A stretch of 64,000 bases of DNA from Staphylococcus lloydii (GCF_015775975.1 NZ_CP064056.1:620001-684000), one strand, 5' to 3'. Shown: positions 1-7,886, numbered from the stretch's first letter. The notes: a model not told the origin generated them from the sequence alone. Made by a program: numbers and translations.

Positions 1-2
1 GT

Positions 3-137
3 ATTAAAATACAACATGATGCTTTACTAAGTGGTTATCATGGTGCATTTTGGTTTGCCGTTTCTATTTCAGCAATTAGCTTACTATGTGTCTTTATGTT
101 AAAAAGCAAACGCAAGCAAACGATAGAAAAGGCGTAA
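3..137 (+). CDS. MFS transporter, C-terminal end (partial)
   Basis: An open frame enters from the left edge and stops at TAA 135-137, giving the last 44 residues of a membrane protein. It shows one hydrophobic helix (AFWFAVSISAISLLCVFML) followed by a short basic tail rich in Lys and Arg. A final transmembrane helix with a cytoplasmic basic tail is typical of 14-helix MFS drug exporters. The family call is inferred from this short piece only; substrate cannot be judged. The next gene follows after about 30 bases. Confidence 0.55.
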   Translation: MKIQHDALLSGYHGAFWFAVSISAISLLCVFMLKSKRKQTIEKA

Positions 138-168
138 TTTTGTAAGAAATTAACTTTGGAGGAATACG

Positions 169-516
169 ATGGAACATCATATGAAGTTAAACAATGAACC
201 GTTTCAACAAATTAAAAATGGGTCGAAAACGATTGAAATAAGATTGCATGATGAAAAAAGACAACAAGTTCGTGCAAATGATATTATTATTTTTTCTCAT
301 ATAGAAGATAAAAATAAAACGATTAAAGTTAAAGTGAAAGAAACTGTTGAATTTCCATCATTTCAAGCTTTGTTAAAGCATTACACTAATGAAGAAATAG
401 GTGCTGACGAGGATACGCAATTATCGCAAAACCTTGCTTCTTTATACAATATATATAACCAAAGAGATGAATTGGAATATGGCGTACTTGCAATTAACAT
501 TAGATTAATTAAATGA
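169..516 (+). CDS. ASCH domain protein
   Basis: The protein has 115 residues and is a single small beta-rich domain. Near the N-terminus it has the pattern F-x-x-I-K-N-G-x-K-x-I-E-x-R, characteristic of ASCH/DUF3850-type domains, which are related to PUA and thought to bind RNA or nucleotides. The ATG at 169 lies just after a GGAGGAA ribosome-binding site; a second in-frame ATG at 181 is spaced too far. It has no signal peptide or membrane segment, so it is cytoplasmic. A hairpin terminator follows. The exact ligand is unknown. Confidence 0.7.
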   Translation: MEHHMKLNNEPFQQIKNGSKTIEIRLHDEKRQQVRANDIIIFSHIEDKNKTIKVKVKETVEFPSFQALLKHYTNEEIGADEDTQLSQNLASLYNIYNQRDELEYGVLAINIRLIK

Positions 517-551
517 AACGAATAAGCATATTGATATAAGAAAACAAATTT

Positions 552-596
552 TAAATGAAGGGCAGATTGTGAACAGCAATGGCCTTTCATTTTTTA
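552..596 (+). terminator. Intrinsic terminator after the ASCH gene
   Basis: An imperfect stem built from AAATGAAGG and CCTTTCATTT arms is followed by a run of T. Confidence 0.6.
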
Positions 597-708
597 TTAA
601 GCAAAATAGCATTCTATGCTATAATTTGAAAGAAATATTAATATATGTAAATTTATAATCAGTTCTAAAGTGAAATAATTTTTAGAAGAGATTGTAGGAG
701 AGAGAATA

Positions 709-981
709 ATGAAAAAGTTATTGTTTAGTTTTATAGCTGTCACAGTATTATTAGCAGGTTGTAGTAGTGGTAAGTATGCCGACAAAATAGATAAAGCGGT
801 TAAGGCTCAAGAAAAATATCAAAAAAAATTAGCAAAAGGCCAAAAAGGTGATGCTGAAGCACACTATTACACATATAAGTTTAACAACAACAAACCTAAA
901 ATAATTAAAGATTTCAATTCTAAAGGTTATGTACAAGAACATAAAGCAGACTATAAAGAAGAAAATATGAACAAAAATTAG
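709..981 (+). CDS. Small cystatin-like-fold (DUF4467-type) lipoprotein
   Basis: This 90-residue protein starts with a lipoprotein signal peptide ending in the lipobox L-A-G-C (Cys18), so the mature part is a roughly 73-residue surface lipoprotein rich in Lys. The sequence resembles staphylococcal small lipoproteins annotated as cystatin-like fold or DUF4467, but it is shorter than I remember for that family and could have a shortened C-terminus. GGAGAG precedes the ATG. A thioredoxin-like lipoprotein gene follows 24 bases later, so the two are probably co-transcribed. The function is not known. Confidence 0.6.
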   Translation: MKKLLFSFIAVTVLLAGCSSGKYADKIDKAVKAQEKYQKKLAKGQKGDAEAHYYTYKFNNNKPKIIKDFNSKGYVQEHKADYKEENMNKN

Positions 982-1005
982 TTCATTTGCCATCGTGGAG
1001 GACGC

Positions 1006-1626
1006 ATGAAAAAAATTTGGACACTTACAATCATCAGTTTAATATGTGTTGTACTATCTGCTTGTTCCAACCAACAAAACCCGCATAAAGATGATAAATA
1101 CACCAAAGACGGAAAAGTAAAATTAATTATTTATGGAGATTTCAAATGCCCATACTGTAAAAAAGTAGATACTAAAATTTTGCCAAAAATAAACCAACAA
1201 TATATTAAAAAGGGTAAGGTGGACTATCGATTCGTGAATATGGCGTTCTTAGGTAAAGATTCCATCATTGGTTCACGTGCAGGTCATGCGGTTCAACTTT
1301 ATGCACCACAACAATATTTCCAATTTCAACAATCGATGTTTGCACAACAGCCAAACAATGAAAAGAAATGGATTACGACAACAAAAGTGGATCAGCAAAT
1401 TGATAAATTATCGCTAGGTGCTTCGACGAAAGAAAAAATTAAAAAAGATTATAAAACGCAGGATAGTAAGTCTTGGAAAGCTGCAAAAAAGGATCAACAA
1501 CTATATAAGAAAAATAAAATTAAGACAGCACCTACAGTATTTATCGGTGGTAAAAAAGTAGAAGATCCGTACGAATATAGCAATTATAAACAACTGATTG
1601 ATAAAAAATTAAAAGCTAAATCATAA
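1006..1626 (+). CDS. DsbA-like thioredoxin-fold lipoprotein
   Basis: The protein has 206 residues with a lipobox L-S-A-C (Cys20), so it is anchored to the outer face of the membrane. The sequence Y-G-D-F-K-C-P-Y-C-K-K carries the CxxC redox pair (Cys48, Cys51) of the DsbA/thioredoxin_4 family, and T-A-P-T-V-F-I-G-G near residue 173 supplies the cis-proline loop. It probably oxidises or isomerises disulfides in exported proteins. It differs from classical staphylococcal DsbA mainly in its upstream lipoprotein partner, so I give no symbol. GTGGAGG precedes the ATG and a strong terminator follows. Confidence 0.8.
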   Translation: MKKIWTLTIISLICVVLSACSNQQNPHKDDKYTKDGKVKLIIYGDFKCPYCKKVDTKILPKINQQYIKKGKVDYRFVNMAFLGKDSIIGSRAGHAVQLYAPQQYFQFQQSMFAQQPNNEKKWITTTKVDQQIDKLSLGASTKEKIKKDYKTQDSKSWKAAKKDQQLYKKNKIKTAPTVFIGGKKVEDPYEYSNYKQLIDKKLKAKS

Positions 1627-1627
1627 A

Positions 1628-1673
1628 AAAAAACATTTCTTAACTTGTGTTAATAGTTAAGAAATGTTTTTTT
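1628..1673 (+). terminator. Intrinsic terminator
   Basis: A stem of about 15 bp with arms AAAACATTTCTTAAC and GTTAAGAAATGTTTT ends in a T run. Confidence 0.85.
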
Positions 1674-1678
1674 GTAAT

Positions 1679-1701
1679 TAAATCGAAATAATTACGAATA
1701 A
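1679..1701 (+). promoter_or_regulatory. Upstream Zur-box-like operator
   Basis: The 23-bp site has halves TAAATCG and ATTACGA around an AT centre. By eye it matches about 19 of 22 defined positions of the staphylococcal Zur operator (TAAATCGTAAT-N-ATTACGATTTA). It lies just upstream of the -35 element of the zinc-binding protein gene. Confidence 0.65.
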
Positions 1702-1705
1702 CGTA

Positions 1706-1734
1706 TTGAGTTTTAGCAAGAAAACGGTTATAAT
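1706..1734 (+). promoter_or_regulatory. Promoter of the zinc-binding lipoprotein gene
   Basis: A -35 TTGAGT (1706-1711) and a perfect -10 TATAAT (1729-1734) are separated by 17 bp. The promoter is flanked on both sides by Zur-box-like sites. Confidence 0.7.
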
Positions 1735-1736
1735 TA

Positions 1737-1759
1737 TAAATCGTAAACATTACTATTTA
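1737..1759 (+). promoter_or_regulatory. Downstream Zur-box operator
   Basis: A 23-bp palindrome with halves TAAATCGTAA and TTACTATTTA closely matches the Zur consensus. It sits directly after the -10, over the expected start of transcription, a good place for zinc-dependent repression. Confidence 0.75.
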
Positions 1760-1770
1760 AGGAGAATAAC

Positions 1771-2721
1771 ATGAAAAAGATAACATTTTTAACTCTATTA
1801 GTTTTAATGATTGGCGTTGCCGCTGTTGCTTGTAGTAACGGTAGCGGTGATAAGAAAGATAATAAAAAAGTTAAAGTTTATACTACTGTTTATCCACTCA
1901 CTTCATTTGTAGAACAAATAGGTGGGAAACATGTTGATGTGAAATCAATATATCCTGCTGGCACAGATTTACATAGTTATGAACCAACACAAAAAGATAT
2001 TTTAAAAGCTTCTAAAGCCGATTTCTTTGTGTATACGGGTGATGATTTAGATCCTGTAGCCAAAAAAGTGGCTGGGACAATCAAAGATAAAGATAAAAAA
2101 TTATCATTACAAACGCATATAAAACAAAGCGAATTACTTTCGGAACATGACGACGATGAACATGAACATGGCGAAGAAGAACATCATCATGGTAAATATG
2201 ATCCGCATATTTGGTTAGATCCAGTTTTAGATAAACAGTTTAGTAAAAATATTAAAGATAAGCTGATAGCCCAAGACCCTAAACATAAAAAAGAATATGA
2301 AGATAATTATAAAAAATTAGCCCAAGATTTAACTAAAATTGATAAACAATTAACTGCTATTACAAAAGACAAGAAAAATAATGTCGCTTATATATCCCAT
2401 GATTCGATTGGTTATTTAGCTAAACGATATGGTTTTAAACAAGAAGGCATACAAAATATGAATGCTGAAGATCCTTCACAAAAAGATTTAACTAAAATTG
2501 TACATGATATTAATTCACATAAAGTTAAGTACATTTTATTAGAAGAAAATGTCTCAACAAAAGTTACAGACACTGTGCGCAAAGAGACTGATACTAAACC
2601 TGTGAAGTTCAATAACATGGAAAGTGTAACTTCTAAGCAATTAAAAGATAAAGACGTAACTTATCAATCAATTATGCGTGAAAATATTAAAAGTTTAGAT
2701 AAAGCATTACAAGGTTCATAA
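1771..2721 (+). CDS. adcA: Zinc ABC transporter substrate-binding lipoprotein (ZnuA/AdcA type)
   Basis: The 316-residue protein has a lipoprotein signal (Cys21) and is a cluster A-I metal-binding receptor. Metal ligands expected for the family are visible: His68 in L-H-S-Y-E-P-T, His146 in D-P-H-I-W-L-D-P and His210 in Y-I-S-H-D. Between them, residues about 126-140 form a His/Asp/Glu-rich loop, typical of zinc rather than manganese receptors. It captures zinc outside the cell for an ABC importer. No permease or ATPase gene is adjacent. From memory, S. aureus AdcA is about 500 residues with a C-terminal ZinT domain; this protein ends without one. Two Zur-like boxes flank its promoter. Confidence 0.88.
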   Translation: MKKITFLTLLVLMIGVAAVACSNGSGDKKDNKKVKVYTTVYPLTSFVEQIGGKHVDVKSIYPAGTDLHSYEPTQKDILKASKADFFVYTGDDLDPVAKKVAGTIKDKDKKLSLQTHIKQSELLSEHDDDEHEHGEEEHHHGKYDPHIWLDPVLDKQFSKNIKDKLIAQDPKHKKEYEDNYKKLAQDLTKIDKQLTAITKDKKNNVAYISHDSIGYLAKRYGFKQEGIQNMNAEDPSQKDLTKIVHDINSHKVKYILLEENVSTKVTDTVRKETDTKPVKFNNMESVTSKQLKDKDVTYQSIMRENIKSLDKALQGS

Positions 2722-2754
2722 TTGTTTCATTGCAATCGAATATTAGTATAACGC

Positions 2755-2791
2755 CTCAATCTAAAGGATGTTCCTTTAGATTGAGTTTTTT
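2755..2791 (+). terminator. Intrinsic terminator
   Basis: A perfect 14-bp stem (CTCAATCTAAAGGA / TCCTTTAGATTGAG) with a TGT loop is followed by six T. Confidence 0.9.
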
Positions 2792-2840
2792 GATTGTAAA
2801 ACGTTATTCGGGGGTAAATAAATAAAGTGAAATTTAGTGG

Positions 2841-2868
2841 TTGATATATTTTTTGTATTTGGTATAAT
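2841..2868 (+). promoter_or_regulatory. Promoter of the yceI-like gene
   Basis: TTGATA (2841-2846) and TATAAT (2863-2868) are separated by 16 bp, and a GGAGG site stands before the ATG at 2901. Confidence 0.7.
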
Positions 2869-2900
2869 AATTATATTAATAAATTTGGAGGAATGACGTA

Positions 2901-3416
2901 ATGACACAATTTAATTTTGATAAAGCACATTCAGCATTAGAGTTTTCTATTCGACACTTGGCAATTTCTAACGTAAAAGGACGTTTTACTGATTTTGACG
3001 CTAATATCTCAGGAGATATTAATGATTTAAGTTCAATTAAAGGTAACGTAGTTATAAATGCTAGCTCAGTAAATACTGGCCTAGAAGACCGTGACAAACA
3101 TTTACAAGGTAGTGATTTCTTCGATGTAGAAAATCACCCAGAAATTACATTCACAATCAAATCAGTAAGTGATAATTCTGTTACTGGTGATGTGACTATT
3201 AAAGGTGAAACACATGAAGAAACTTTCGATGCTAAATTACAAGGTATTAGCAAAAACCCTATGAATGGTGCTGATACTGCAGGATTTATCGTTGACGGTA
3301 AAATCAATCGTGAGAAATACGGCATTACATTTAACCAAGCTTTAGAAACTGGCGGCGTGATGTTAGGTAAAGATGTTAAATTTGAAGTGAGCTTGGAGTT
3401 CGCATTAGAAAACTAA
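2901..3416 (+). CDS. YceI-family lipid-binding-type protein
   Basis: The 171-residue protein is a full-length YceI domain, a lipocalin-like barrel that binds polyisoprenoid-type lipids in characterised members. Diagnostic stretches are F-D-K-A-H-S-A-L-E-F-S-I-R-H at the N-terminus, L-Q-G-S-D-F-F-D-V-E-N-H-P near residue 71 and K-I-N-R-E-K-Y-G-I near residue 133. There is no signal peptide, so it is predicted cytoplasmic, as in other Firmicutes. It has its own promoter and terminator, so it is monocistronic. The physiological ligand is unknown. Confidence 0.85.
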   Translation: MTQFNFDKAHSALEFSIRHLAISNVKGRFTDFDANISGDINDLSSIKGNVVINASSVNTGLEDRDKHLQGSDFFDVENHPEITFTIKSVSDNSVTGDVTIKGETHEETFDAKLQGISKNPMNGADTAGFIVDGKINREKYGITFNQALETGGVMLGKDVKFEVSLEFALEN

Positions 3417-3502
3417 TATAGTCATGGAATTTAGCAAAGAATTATTTTTAAGTAGAGAATGCTTAGCATACTAAATTAAACAATCAAGTGTTTTTAAATA
3501 TA

Positions 3503-3550
3503 AAAAGAGTGGGTTTAGTTAATCAATTTGATTACTAACCCACTTTTTTT
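3503..3550 (+). terminator. Intrinsic terminator after the yceI-like gene
   Basis: A long imperfect stem (AGTGGGTT... / ...AACCCACT) with an inner ATCA/TGAT pairing is followed by a T run. Confidence 0.85.
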
Positions 3551-3611
3551 GTTAAGAGTAAAATGAAAAGGGTATTTATGAAAGCATATCATTAATATTG
3601 GAGGAGCGATT

Positions 3612-4205
3612 ATGAGTATACCGTTACCCAAAATAGGCAAACCTGCAACTAATGCGCTAATGAATAAAGATATTGTTACGTTAGAGGATGTGGCTCAGTA
3701 TGATAAGCAGACATTAGCTTCCTTTCATGGTGTAGGGCCAAAAGCAATGAAAATTCTGGAAGAAAATCTTGAGATGCATGCATTAACTTTCAACGATAAA
3801 CAATCGATCAAATTGCCATTTAAATTAAACGGTGATCTTGAATGTGATCACGCACCCAAAAGACGGTTAATGTTAGATTTTTTAATTGCAACAGCAACGC
3901 TGGATGATAATTTATTAAATGAAATTGTGCGTGACGATTTTATGTGGATCGTACCCGGTGCATTTACAATTACAGATAAAAATAAGTTTTTGGAAGAATT
4001 AAGCGAACACGCGTCACCGATAGAGTCAATGACAGTGACATATAATATTAGTCATGGTAAAACGGGAGCAATCAATGGTTATCAAGTAATGAAGGATGGC
4101 AGTAAAGTTTATTTTGCAGATTTTATGGAATTTGAAAGTCATAAAAGAGATGCTAAAATTATAGCAGTTACATCCTATGTCATTATGAATGAAGGAGATT
4201 CTTAA
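3612..4205 (+). CDS. HhH domain fused to an NTF2/SnoaL-like domain
   Basis: This 197-residue cytoplasmic protein has two parts. Residues 1-57 resemble the helix-hairpin-helix of the RNA polymerase alpha C-terminal domain (I-G-K-P-A-x-N-A-L, then F-H-G-V-G-P-K-A), a fold that contacts nucleic acid or protein. Residues about 65-195 resemble a SnoaL/NTF2-like barrel (D-D-F-M-W-I-V-P-G followed by a beta-rich half). GGAGG precedes the ATG. The stop codon abuts the start of the next gene, so the two are co-translated. I do not know a function; a small-molecule sensor or enzyme is possible. Confidence 0.6.
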   Translation: MSIPLPKIGKPATNALMNKDIVTLEDVAQYDKQTLASFHGVGPKAMKILEENLEMHALTFNDKQSIKLPFKLNGDLECDHAPKRRLMLDFLIATATLDDNLLNEIVRDDFMWIVPGAFTITDKNKFLEELSEHASPIESMTVTYNISHGKTGAINGYQVMKDGSKVYFADFMEFESHKRDAKIIAVTSYVIMNEGDS

Positions 4206-4676
4206 ATGGGTTTAGAAGTAAATAATAATAAAATAATTTTTACAAGAACGTTCAAAGCAACTACCAAAGCTGTATACAAAGCCTATACAGATAAAACTTT
4301 ATTTTCACAATGGTTCCATCCAAAAGGTGCAACGACAGAGGTTTTTGAATTTAATGTATGTGAAGGTGGCAAAGCTTTCTTTGCAATTCATACACCACAA
4401 GGGACGAGTTATACAGTAACACAATATAATAAGGTTACAGAACCTAATTATATAGATTACAACGACTTTTTTGCCAATGCACAAGGTGAAATAAATAAGA
4501 CGATGGCTGGTATGCACAACATAGTTCAAATAGAGGATGAAGGCAAAGGTTATGTAAAAGTAATTGCTACTTCAGAATTACCTGATGCCACATCAGTCCA
4601 ACGTTTAATAGACATGGGCGTAGAACAAGGCATGCAAGCCACATTTGATAATTTAGAACAGTTACTTTCATCATAA
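4206..4676 (+). CDS. SRPBCC (AHSA1-like) domain protein
   Basis: The 156-residue protein is one SRPBCC/START-type domain of the AHSA1 class. The N-terminal pattern F-T-R-T-F-K-A-T-T-K-A-V-Y-K-A-Y-T-D and the following W-F-H-P-K-G are typical. These domains form a deep hydrophobic pocket. The ATG directly follows the stop of the preceding gene, and its ribosome-binding site (AAGGAGA) lies inside that gene's 3' end, indicating translational coupling. A ligand cannot be inferred. Confidence 0.75.
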   Translation: MGLEVNNNKIIFTRTFKATTKAVYKAYTDKTLFSQWFHPKGATTEVFEFNVCEGGKAFFAIHTPQGTSYTVTQYNKVTEPNYIDYNDFFANAQGEINKTMAGMHNIVQIEDEGKGYVKVIATSELPDATSVQRLIDMGVEQGMQATFDNLEQLLSS

Positions 4677-4724
4677 AAACACACGACTCAAGTTGCTATT
4701 CTATAGCTTGAGTCGTGTGTTTTG
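4677..4724. terminator. Bidirectional terminator
   Basis: A stem of about 15 bp (AACACACGACTCAAG and its complement) with A and T flanks lies between convergent genes. Confidence 0.85.
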
Positions 4725-4725
4725 T

Positions 4726-5130
4726 TTATTCAAAGCGATTAATTACGTCCTCGATAGAGTAAGTATTTAATTTACTAATAATTGAGGTATCTACCTCAGT
4801 GTAAATATCGTTTAATGCGGGGGTAATATTTCTTCCTACGGGACAATGTGTATTCGTATCTTCATGGATTTTAACAAAATGGCTATCAATGTCCGTGGTA
4901 TAGCGAAAAACCTCACCCAATAATATTTGGTTTGCTGATTGAGTTAAACTGTAACCTGCTACACCTTGCGTACTAGTTATAAATTGCCCGTCTTTTAAGA
5001 AACGACAAATTTTACGTACTAAACTCGGATTGCTATTCACACTAGATGCAATGTATTGACTAGATACTGGTTCTTTTTCAAGTGATAGTAAACTAAGTAT
5101 ATGTACAGCGATTGAAAATTGTGAGTTCAT
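4726..5130 (-). CDS. Rrf2-family transcriptional regulator (YwnA-like)
   Basis: The 134-residue protein begins with the Rrf2 winged helix (S-I-A-V-H-I-L-S-L-L, then S-S-V-N-S-N-P-S-L-V-R-K-I as recognition helix). It ends with N-T-H-C-P-V-G-R-N-I, a pattern I associate with the B. subtilis YwnA subgroup. It lacks the three-cysteine iron-sulfur cluster of IscR, having only Cys in R-K-I-C and H-C-P-V-G, so redox sensing by single thiols is possible. It is divergent from the FNT channel gene at 5293, and the shared intergenic region has nested palindromes, so it probably controls that gene and itself. Confidence 0.8.
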   Translation of the reverse strand: MNSQFSIAVHILSLLSLEKEPVSSQYIASSVNSNPSLVRKICRFLKDGQFITSTQGVAGYSLTQSANQILLGEVFRYTTDIDSHFVKIHEDTNTHCPVGRNITPALNDIYTEVDTSIISKLNTYSIEDVINRFE

Positions 5131-5151
5131 AAATAGGTCATCCTTAATATG

Positions 5152-5188
5152 TTACTTGTGATTTTTTTGAATACAAGTAAAGTTTACT
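5152..5188. promoter_or_regulatory. Nested palindromes, candidate Rrf2 operator
   Basis: TTACTTGT (5152-5159) is perfectly inverted as ACAAGTAA (5173-5180) with a 13-bp spacer. It overlaps a second perfect palindrome, AGTAAA-G-TTTACT (5176-5188). They lie between the divergent regulator and channel genes. Binding by the Rrf2 protein is inferred. Confidence 0.45.
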
Positions 5189-5292
5189 CGGTGTAACAGT
5201 ATTTTACAAATTTTTGCGCTTTTTTATTGTATCAAATTATAAAAAGGTATTATATCATGTAAGAAAATAGTTATTAAAGGTGGATGGTGAGT

Positions 5293-6111
5293 ATGTTAGA
5301 AAATAAGAAGGCGATAAAGGATACTTATTCTTCAATTGAAACTGTGAAAAGCATCGTCAGTCAAGCTCAAAGCAAGGAAGTTATGTATGATCAAACGCCA
5401 ACAAGATATGCACTTAAATCTATAATGTCAGGATTTTTATTAGCAATCGTTACGGTATTTATGTTAGCTATAAAAACACAATTTTCAGGGGCACTAGAAG
5501 GTGTCGTGAACTTGTTAGGTGCTATCTCATTTAGTTTAGCCTTAGTCATAATCGTGTTAACTCATTCAGAATTATTAACGAGTAATTTCATGTATTTAAC
5601 GGTTGGATGGTATTATAAGGCCTTAAAATTAAATAAAGTAATAGCTATATTTATCATATGTTTTATTTTTAATATTATCGGTGGGATTATCTTATTTGCA
5701 TTAATGAAATTCACACATATTATGACGCCTGACATGATTAAAGCCTTAACAACGACTGTCGATTCCAAAACGATTGAAGCTACATGGTACGCGATATTAG
5801 TTAAAGGGATATTTTGTAATTTCTTTATTAATATTGGCATATACATATCATTACAATTTAAAGATGGTCTATCTAAAGCATTTTTCATTGCATGTGGCGT
5901 AATCGTTTTCGTATTTATGGGGTATGAACACGTGGTATTTAATGCAGGTCTCTATGCAGGCATGTTGTTTTATAACTTTGATGCGGTAGCTTGGATAGAT
6001 GTATTGAAAAATATCGTGTTTGCATTTATTGGTAACTATATCGGTGGAGTTATTTTTGTAGGTCTCTTGTATGCCTATCTAAACGGTCACCGTGACAGTC
6101 TAAAAATTTAA
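5293..6111 (+). CDS. Formate/nitrite transporter family channel
   Basis: The protein is an FNT-family membrane channel with about six transmembrane helices. It moves small monovalent anions such as formate or nitrite in characterised members. The family loop is visible around residues 205-225 (V-F-M-G-Y-E-H-V-V-F-N-A-G). The AAAGGTGG ribosome-binding site touches an ATG at 5284 but is 9 bases from the ATG at 5293, so I start at 5293 (272 residues); 5284 would add three residues. The divergent Rrf2-family regulator suggests control by redox state or a nitrogen species. The substrate is not proven by sequence. Confidence 0.8.
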   Translation: MLENKKAIKDTYSSIETVKSIVSQAQSKEVMYDQTPTRYALKSIMSGFLLAIVTVFMLAIKTQFSGALEGVVNLLGAISFSLALVIIVLTHSELLTSNFMYLTVGWYYKALKLNKVIAIFIICFIFNIIGGIILFALMKFTHIMTPDMIKALTTTVDSKTIEATWYAILVKGIFCNFFINIGIYISLQFKDGLSKAFFIACGVIVFVFMGYEHVVFNAGLYAGMLFYNFDAVAWIDVLKNIVFAFIGNYIGGVIFVGLLYAYLNGHRDSLKI

Positions 6112-6260
6112 TATCTACATTTAGACTTGAAGAGGTAATGTACTTCTTTCAAGTCATTTTATTTGTTACTTCAGGTTGTAACATGTTATATATCTTATTG
6201 TTATTGACAAGCAGTAATAAAAAACACCACATAGACGATGAGAAGAAGGGAGCGCTTTAA

Positions 6261-6797
6261 TTGACTAACCACAATATTCGCATTGCTGAAGAGAAAGATG
6301 CAGCAGAACTTCAACAGTTAATGTATGAAGCTTTTACACCATTAAGAGAGTTAGGTATCGACTGGCCATCTGTTAATGCAGATGTTGATGCTGTAAGAAG
6401 AAATTTAATTGAAGGCACTACTTTTGTATTAGAAAATGACGATGAAATTATTTCTACAATTACTGTACGTTATCCATGGCAAGGTAAGCGAAGAATATCG
6501 ATATATCCTTTTGTATGGTGGTTTGCAACAAAACCTAAATACGACGGACAAGGTTTAGGAAGTAAATTACTAACATATGTTGAAGAAACATTTTTACGTG
6601 ATACGTTGAAAGCTCCTGCAGTAACGTTGGGTACTTCTGCTAGAAAGCATCCATGGTTGTTAGGCATTTATGAAAAACGTGGCTACGAAATCTATGATGA
6701 GCATGAAAGTGATGATGGAGATTTAGGTGTTATTATGAGAAAAGTTTTAATACCGGAACGCTTTGATGAAGAAGTACTCGGAAAGCCACCATTTTAG
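6261..6797 (+). CDS. GNAT-family N-acetyltransferase
   Basis: The 178-residue protein has the GNAT core. The acetyl-CoA-binding motif reads K-Y-D-G-Q-G-L-G-S-K-L-L near residue 93, followed by L-L-G-I-Y-E-K-R-G-Y near residue 134. It probably acetylates a small molecule or protein amine; the substrate is unknown. The start is TTG at 6261, chosen because GAAGAAGGGAG precedes it and no ATG lies nearby in frame. It is monocistronic and ends at a bidirectional terminator. Confidence 0.8.
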   Translation: MTNHNIRIAEEKDAAELQQLMYEAFTPLRELGIDWPSVNADVDAVRRNLIEGTTFVLENDDEIISTITVRYPWQGKRRISIYPFVWWFATKPKYDGQGLGSKLLTYVEETFLRDTLKAPAVTLGTSARKHPWLLGIYEKRGYEIYDEHESDDGDLGVIMRKVLIPERFDEEVLGKPPF

Positions 6798-6808
6798 TAT
6801 AAAAAGAA

Positions 6809-6851
6809 CCCTTTCGCGCTACACATATTGTTAATGTGTATGACGAAAGGG
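6809..6851. terminator. Bidirectional terminator
   Basis: CCCTTTCG and CGAAAGGG arms, extended by a TACACAT/ATGTGTA inner pairing, lie between convergent genes. Confidence 0.75.
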
Positions 6852-6861
6852 CATTTTAATA

Positions 6862-7293
6862 CTAGTTTATTTCTATATTACTTGCTACATTAACGGTTGT
6901 ATCTTGTTCTTTTGGTAAAGTAACGTATAATACACCGTTATCAAATTTAGCAGAGATTTGCTCTTGTATAATATGCTTAAAAGTAAATTGACGGTTTAAG
7001 TCATTTGTAGCACGTTCTTTATGAATCATTTTACCATCATCAGTGATGTTAGCTTGAGATTGTTTTGCCTCAATAGTTAATGTTTCATTGTCGAAATTCA
7101 ACTGAATGTCAGATTTATTAAATCCAGGTAGTTCAGCTGCTACTACAAAATGGTCATTATATTCTATAATATCTGTTTTAATGTCTTTTTTGAAAGGTGT
7201 CTGTTCATATATCTGTCTACCTACATCTTTAAAAAACTCTCCAGGGTCGACGTCAAATAAAGTATTGTTAAAAGATCTTTTTTCAAATGCCAA
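6862..7293 (-). CDS. Hsp20/alpha-crystallin small heat shock protein
   Basis: The 143-residue protein has an alpha-crystallin domain at about residues 38-132. Diagnostic strings include V-A-A-E-L-P-G-F-N-K-S-D-I and the C-terminal F-D-N-G-V-L-Y-V-T-L-P-K. Such proteins hold unfolding proteins during stress in the cytoplasm. The ATG follows an AAAGGAGC site. No CIRCE or CtsR heptad repeat is evident by eye in the short upstream region. It is not in an operon with its neighbours. Confidence 0.88.
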   Translation of the reverse strand: MAFEKRSFNNTLFDVDPGEFFKDVGRQIYEQTPFKKDIKTDIIEYNDHFVVAAELPGFNKSDIQLNFDNETLTIEAKQSQANITDDGKMIHKERATNDLNRQFTFKHIIQEQISAKFDNGVLYVTLPKEQDTTVNVASNIEIN

Positions 7294-7362
7294 ATTAATC
7301 AGCTCCTTTAAATTAGTCTAAAAGATAGACTATCTATATTGTAAAAGGTATAAGAAAAAAAG

Positions 7363-7429
7363 CAAAATAAACCACATCCATTAGCATAAAGTTAGATGGA
7401 TAAAGTTATGCTAATGGATATGGTTTATT
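7363..7429 (-). terminator. Terminator of sarZ
   Basis: A long stem (about 24 bp, AATAAACCACATCCATTAGC and its near complement) is followed by a T-rich tract on the minus strand. Confidence 0.75.
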
Positions 7430-7448
7430 CGTAGTTTAAGGTTAAATA

Positions 7449-7886
7449 TTATAAATTTGCGTCGAAATTTTTATTTACAAAATTTTGTAATGTATCTTTT
7501 AATTCTTTTGATTCTTCAATATCCATATCAAATTCAGTAAATACTTTTTTAGACACATCTAAAAGTTGTTCACGAATGTCTGTACCTTCATTTGTCAATG
7601 AAACCTGTAAGTTACGTTCATCACTTTGTTCACGCATACGTTTAACTAAACCTTTTTTCTCTAATTTTTTAAGTAGCGGCGTTAAAGTACCTGAATCTAG
7701 GAAAACGCGTTTTCCCAAAGTTTTGATGTTGATTTTGTCGTCGGGTTCCATGGCAAGTAATACAATGTAGCCAGTATATGTTAAATCATACTCCTTTAAG
7801 TATGAAGTATATTTCTTTATAATTTCTTTGGAAGAAACATAAAATAAAAAGCATAATTGTCGTTCTAAATAACTATCTTTATTCAT
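7449..7886 (-). CDS. sarZ: MarR/OhrR-type redox regulator SarZ
   Basis: The 145-residue winged-helix protein closely resembles staphylococcal Sar[18 protein letters not shown] and [11 protein letters not shown] at the N-terminus, [13 protein letters not shown] in the recognition helix and [10 protein letters not shown] in the wing. The single Cys12 corresponds to the reactive Cys13 of SarZ in S. aureus, which senses oxidation. SarZ is a global regulator of virulence, metabolism and oxidative stress. The gene is monocistronic; an AGGAGCGAT ribosome-binding site precedes the ATG. Confidence 0.92.
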   Translation of the reverse strand: MNKDSYLERQLCFLFYVSSKEIIKKYTSYLKEYDLTYTGYIVLLAMEPDDKINIKTLGKRVFLDSGTLTPLLKKLEKKGLVKRMREQSDERNLQVSLTNEGTDIREQLLDVSKKVFTEFDMDIEESKELKDTLQNFVNKNFDANL

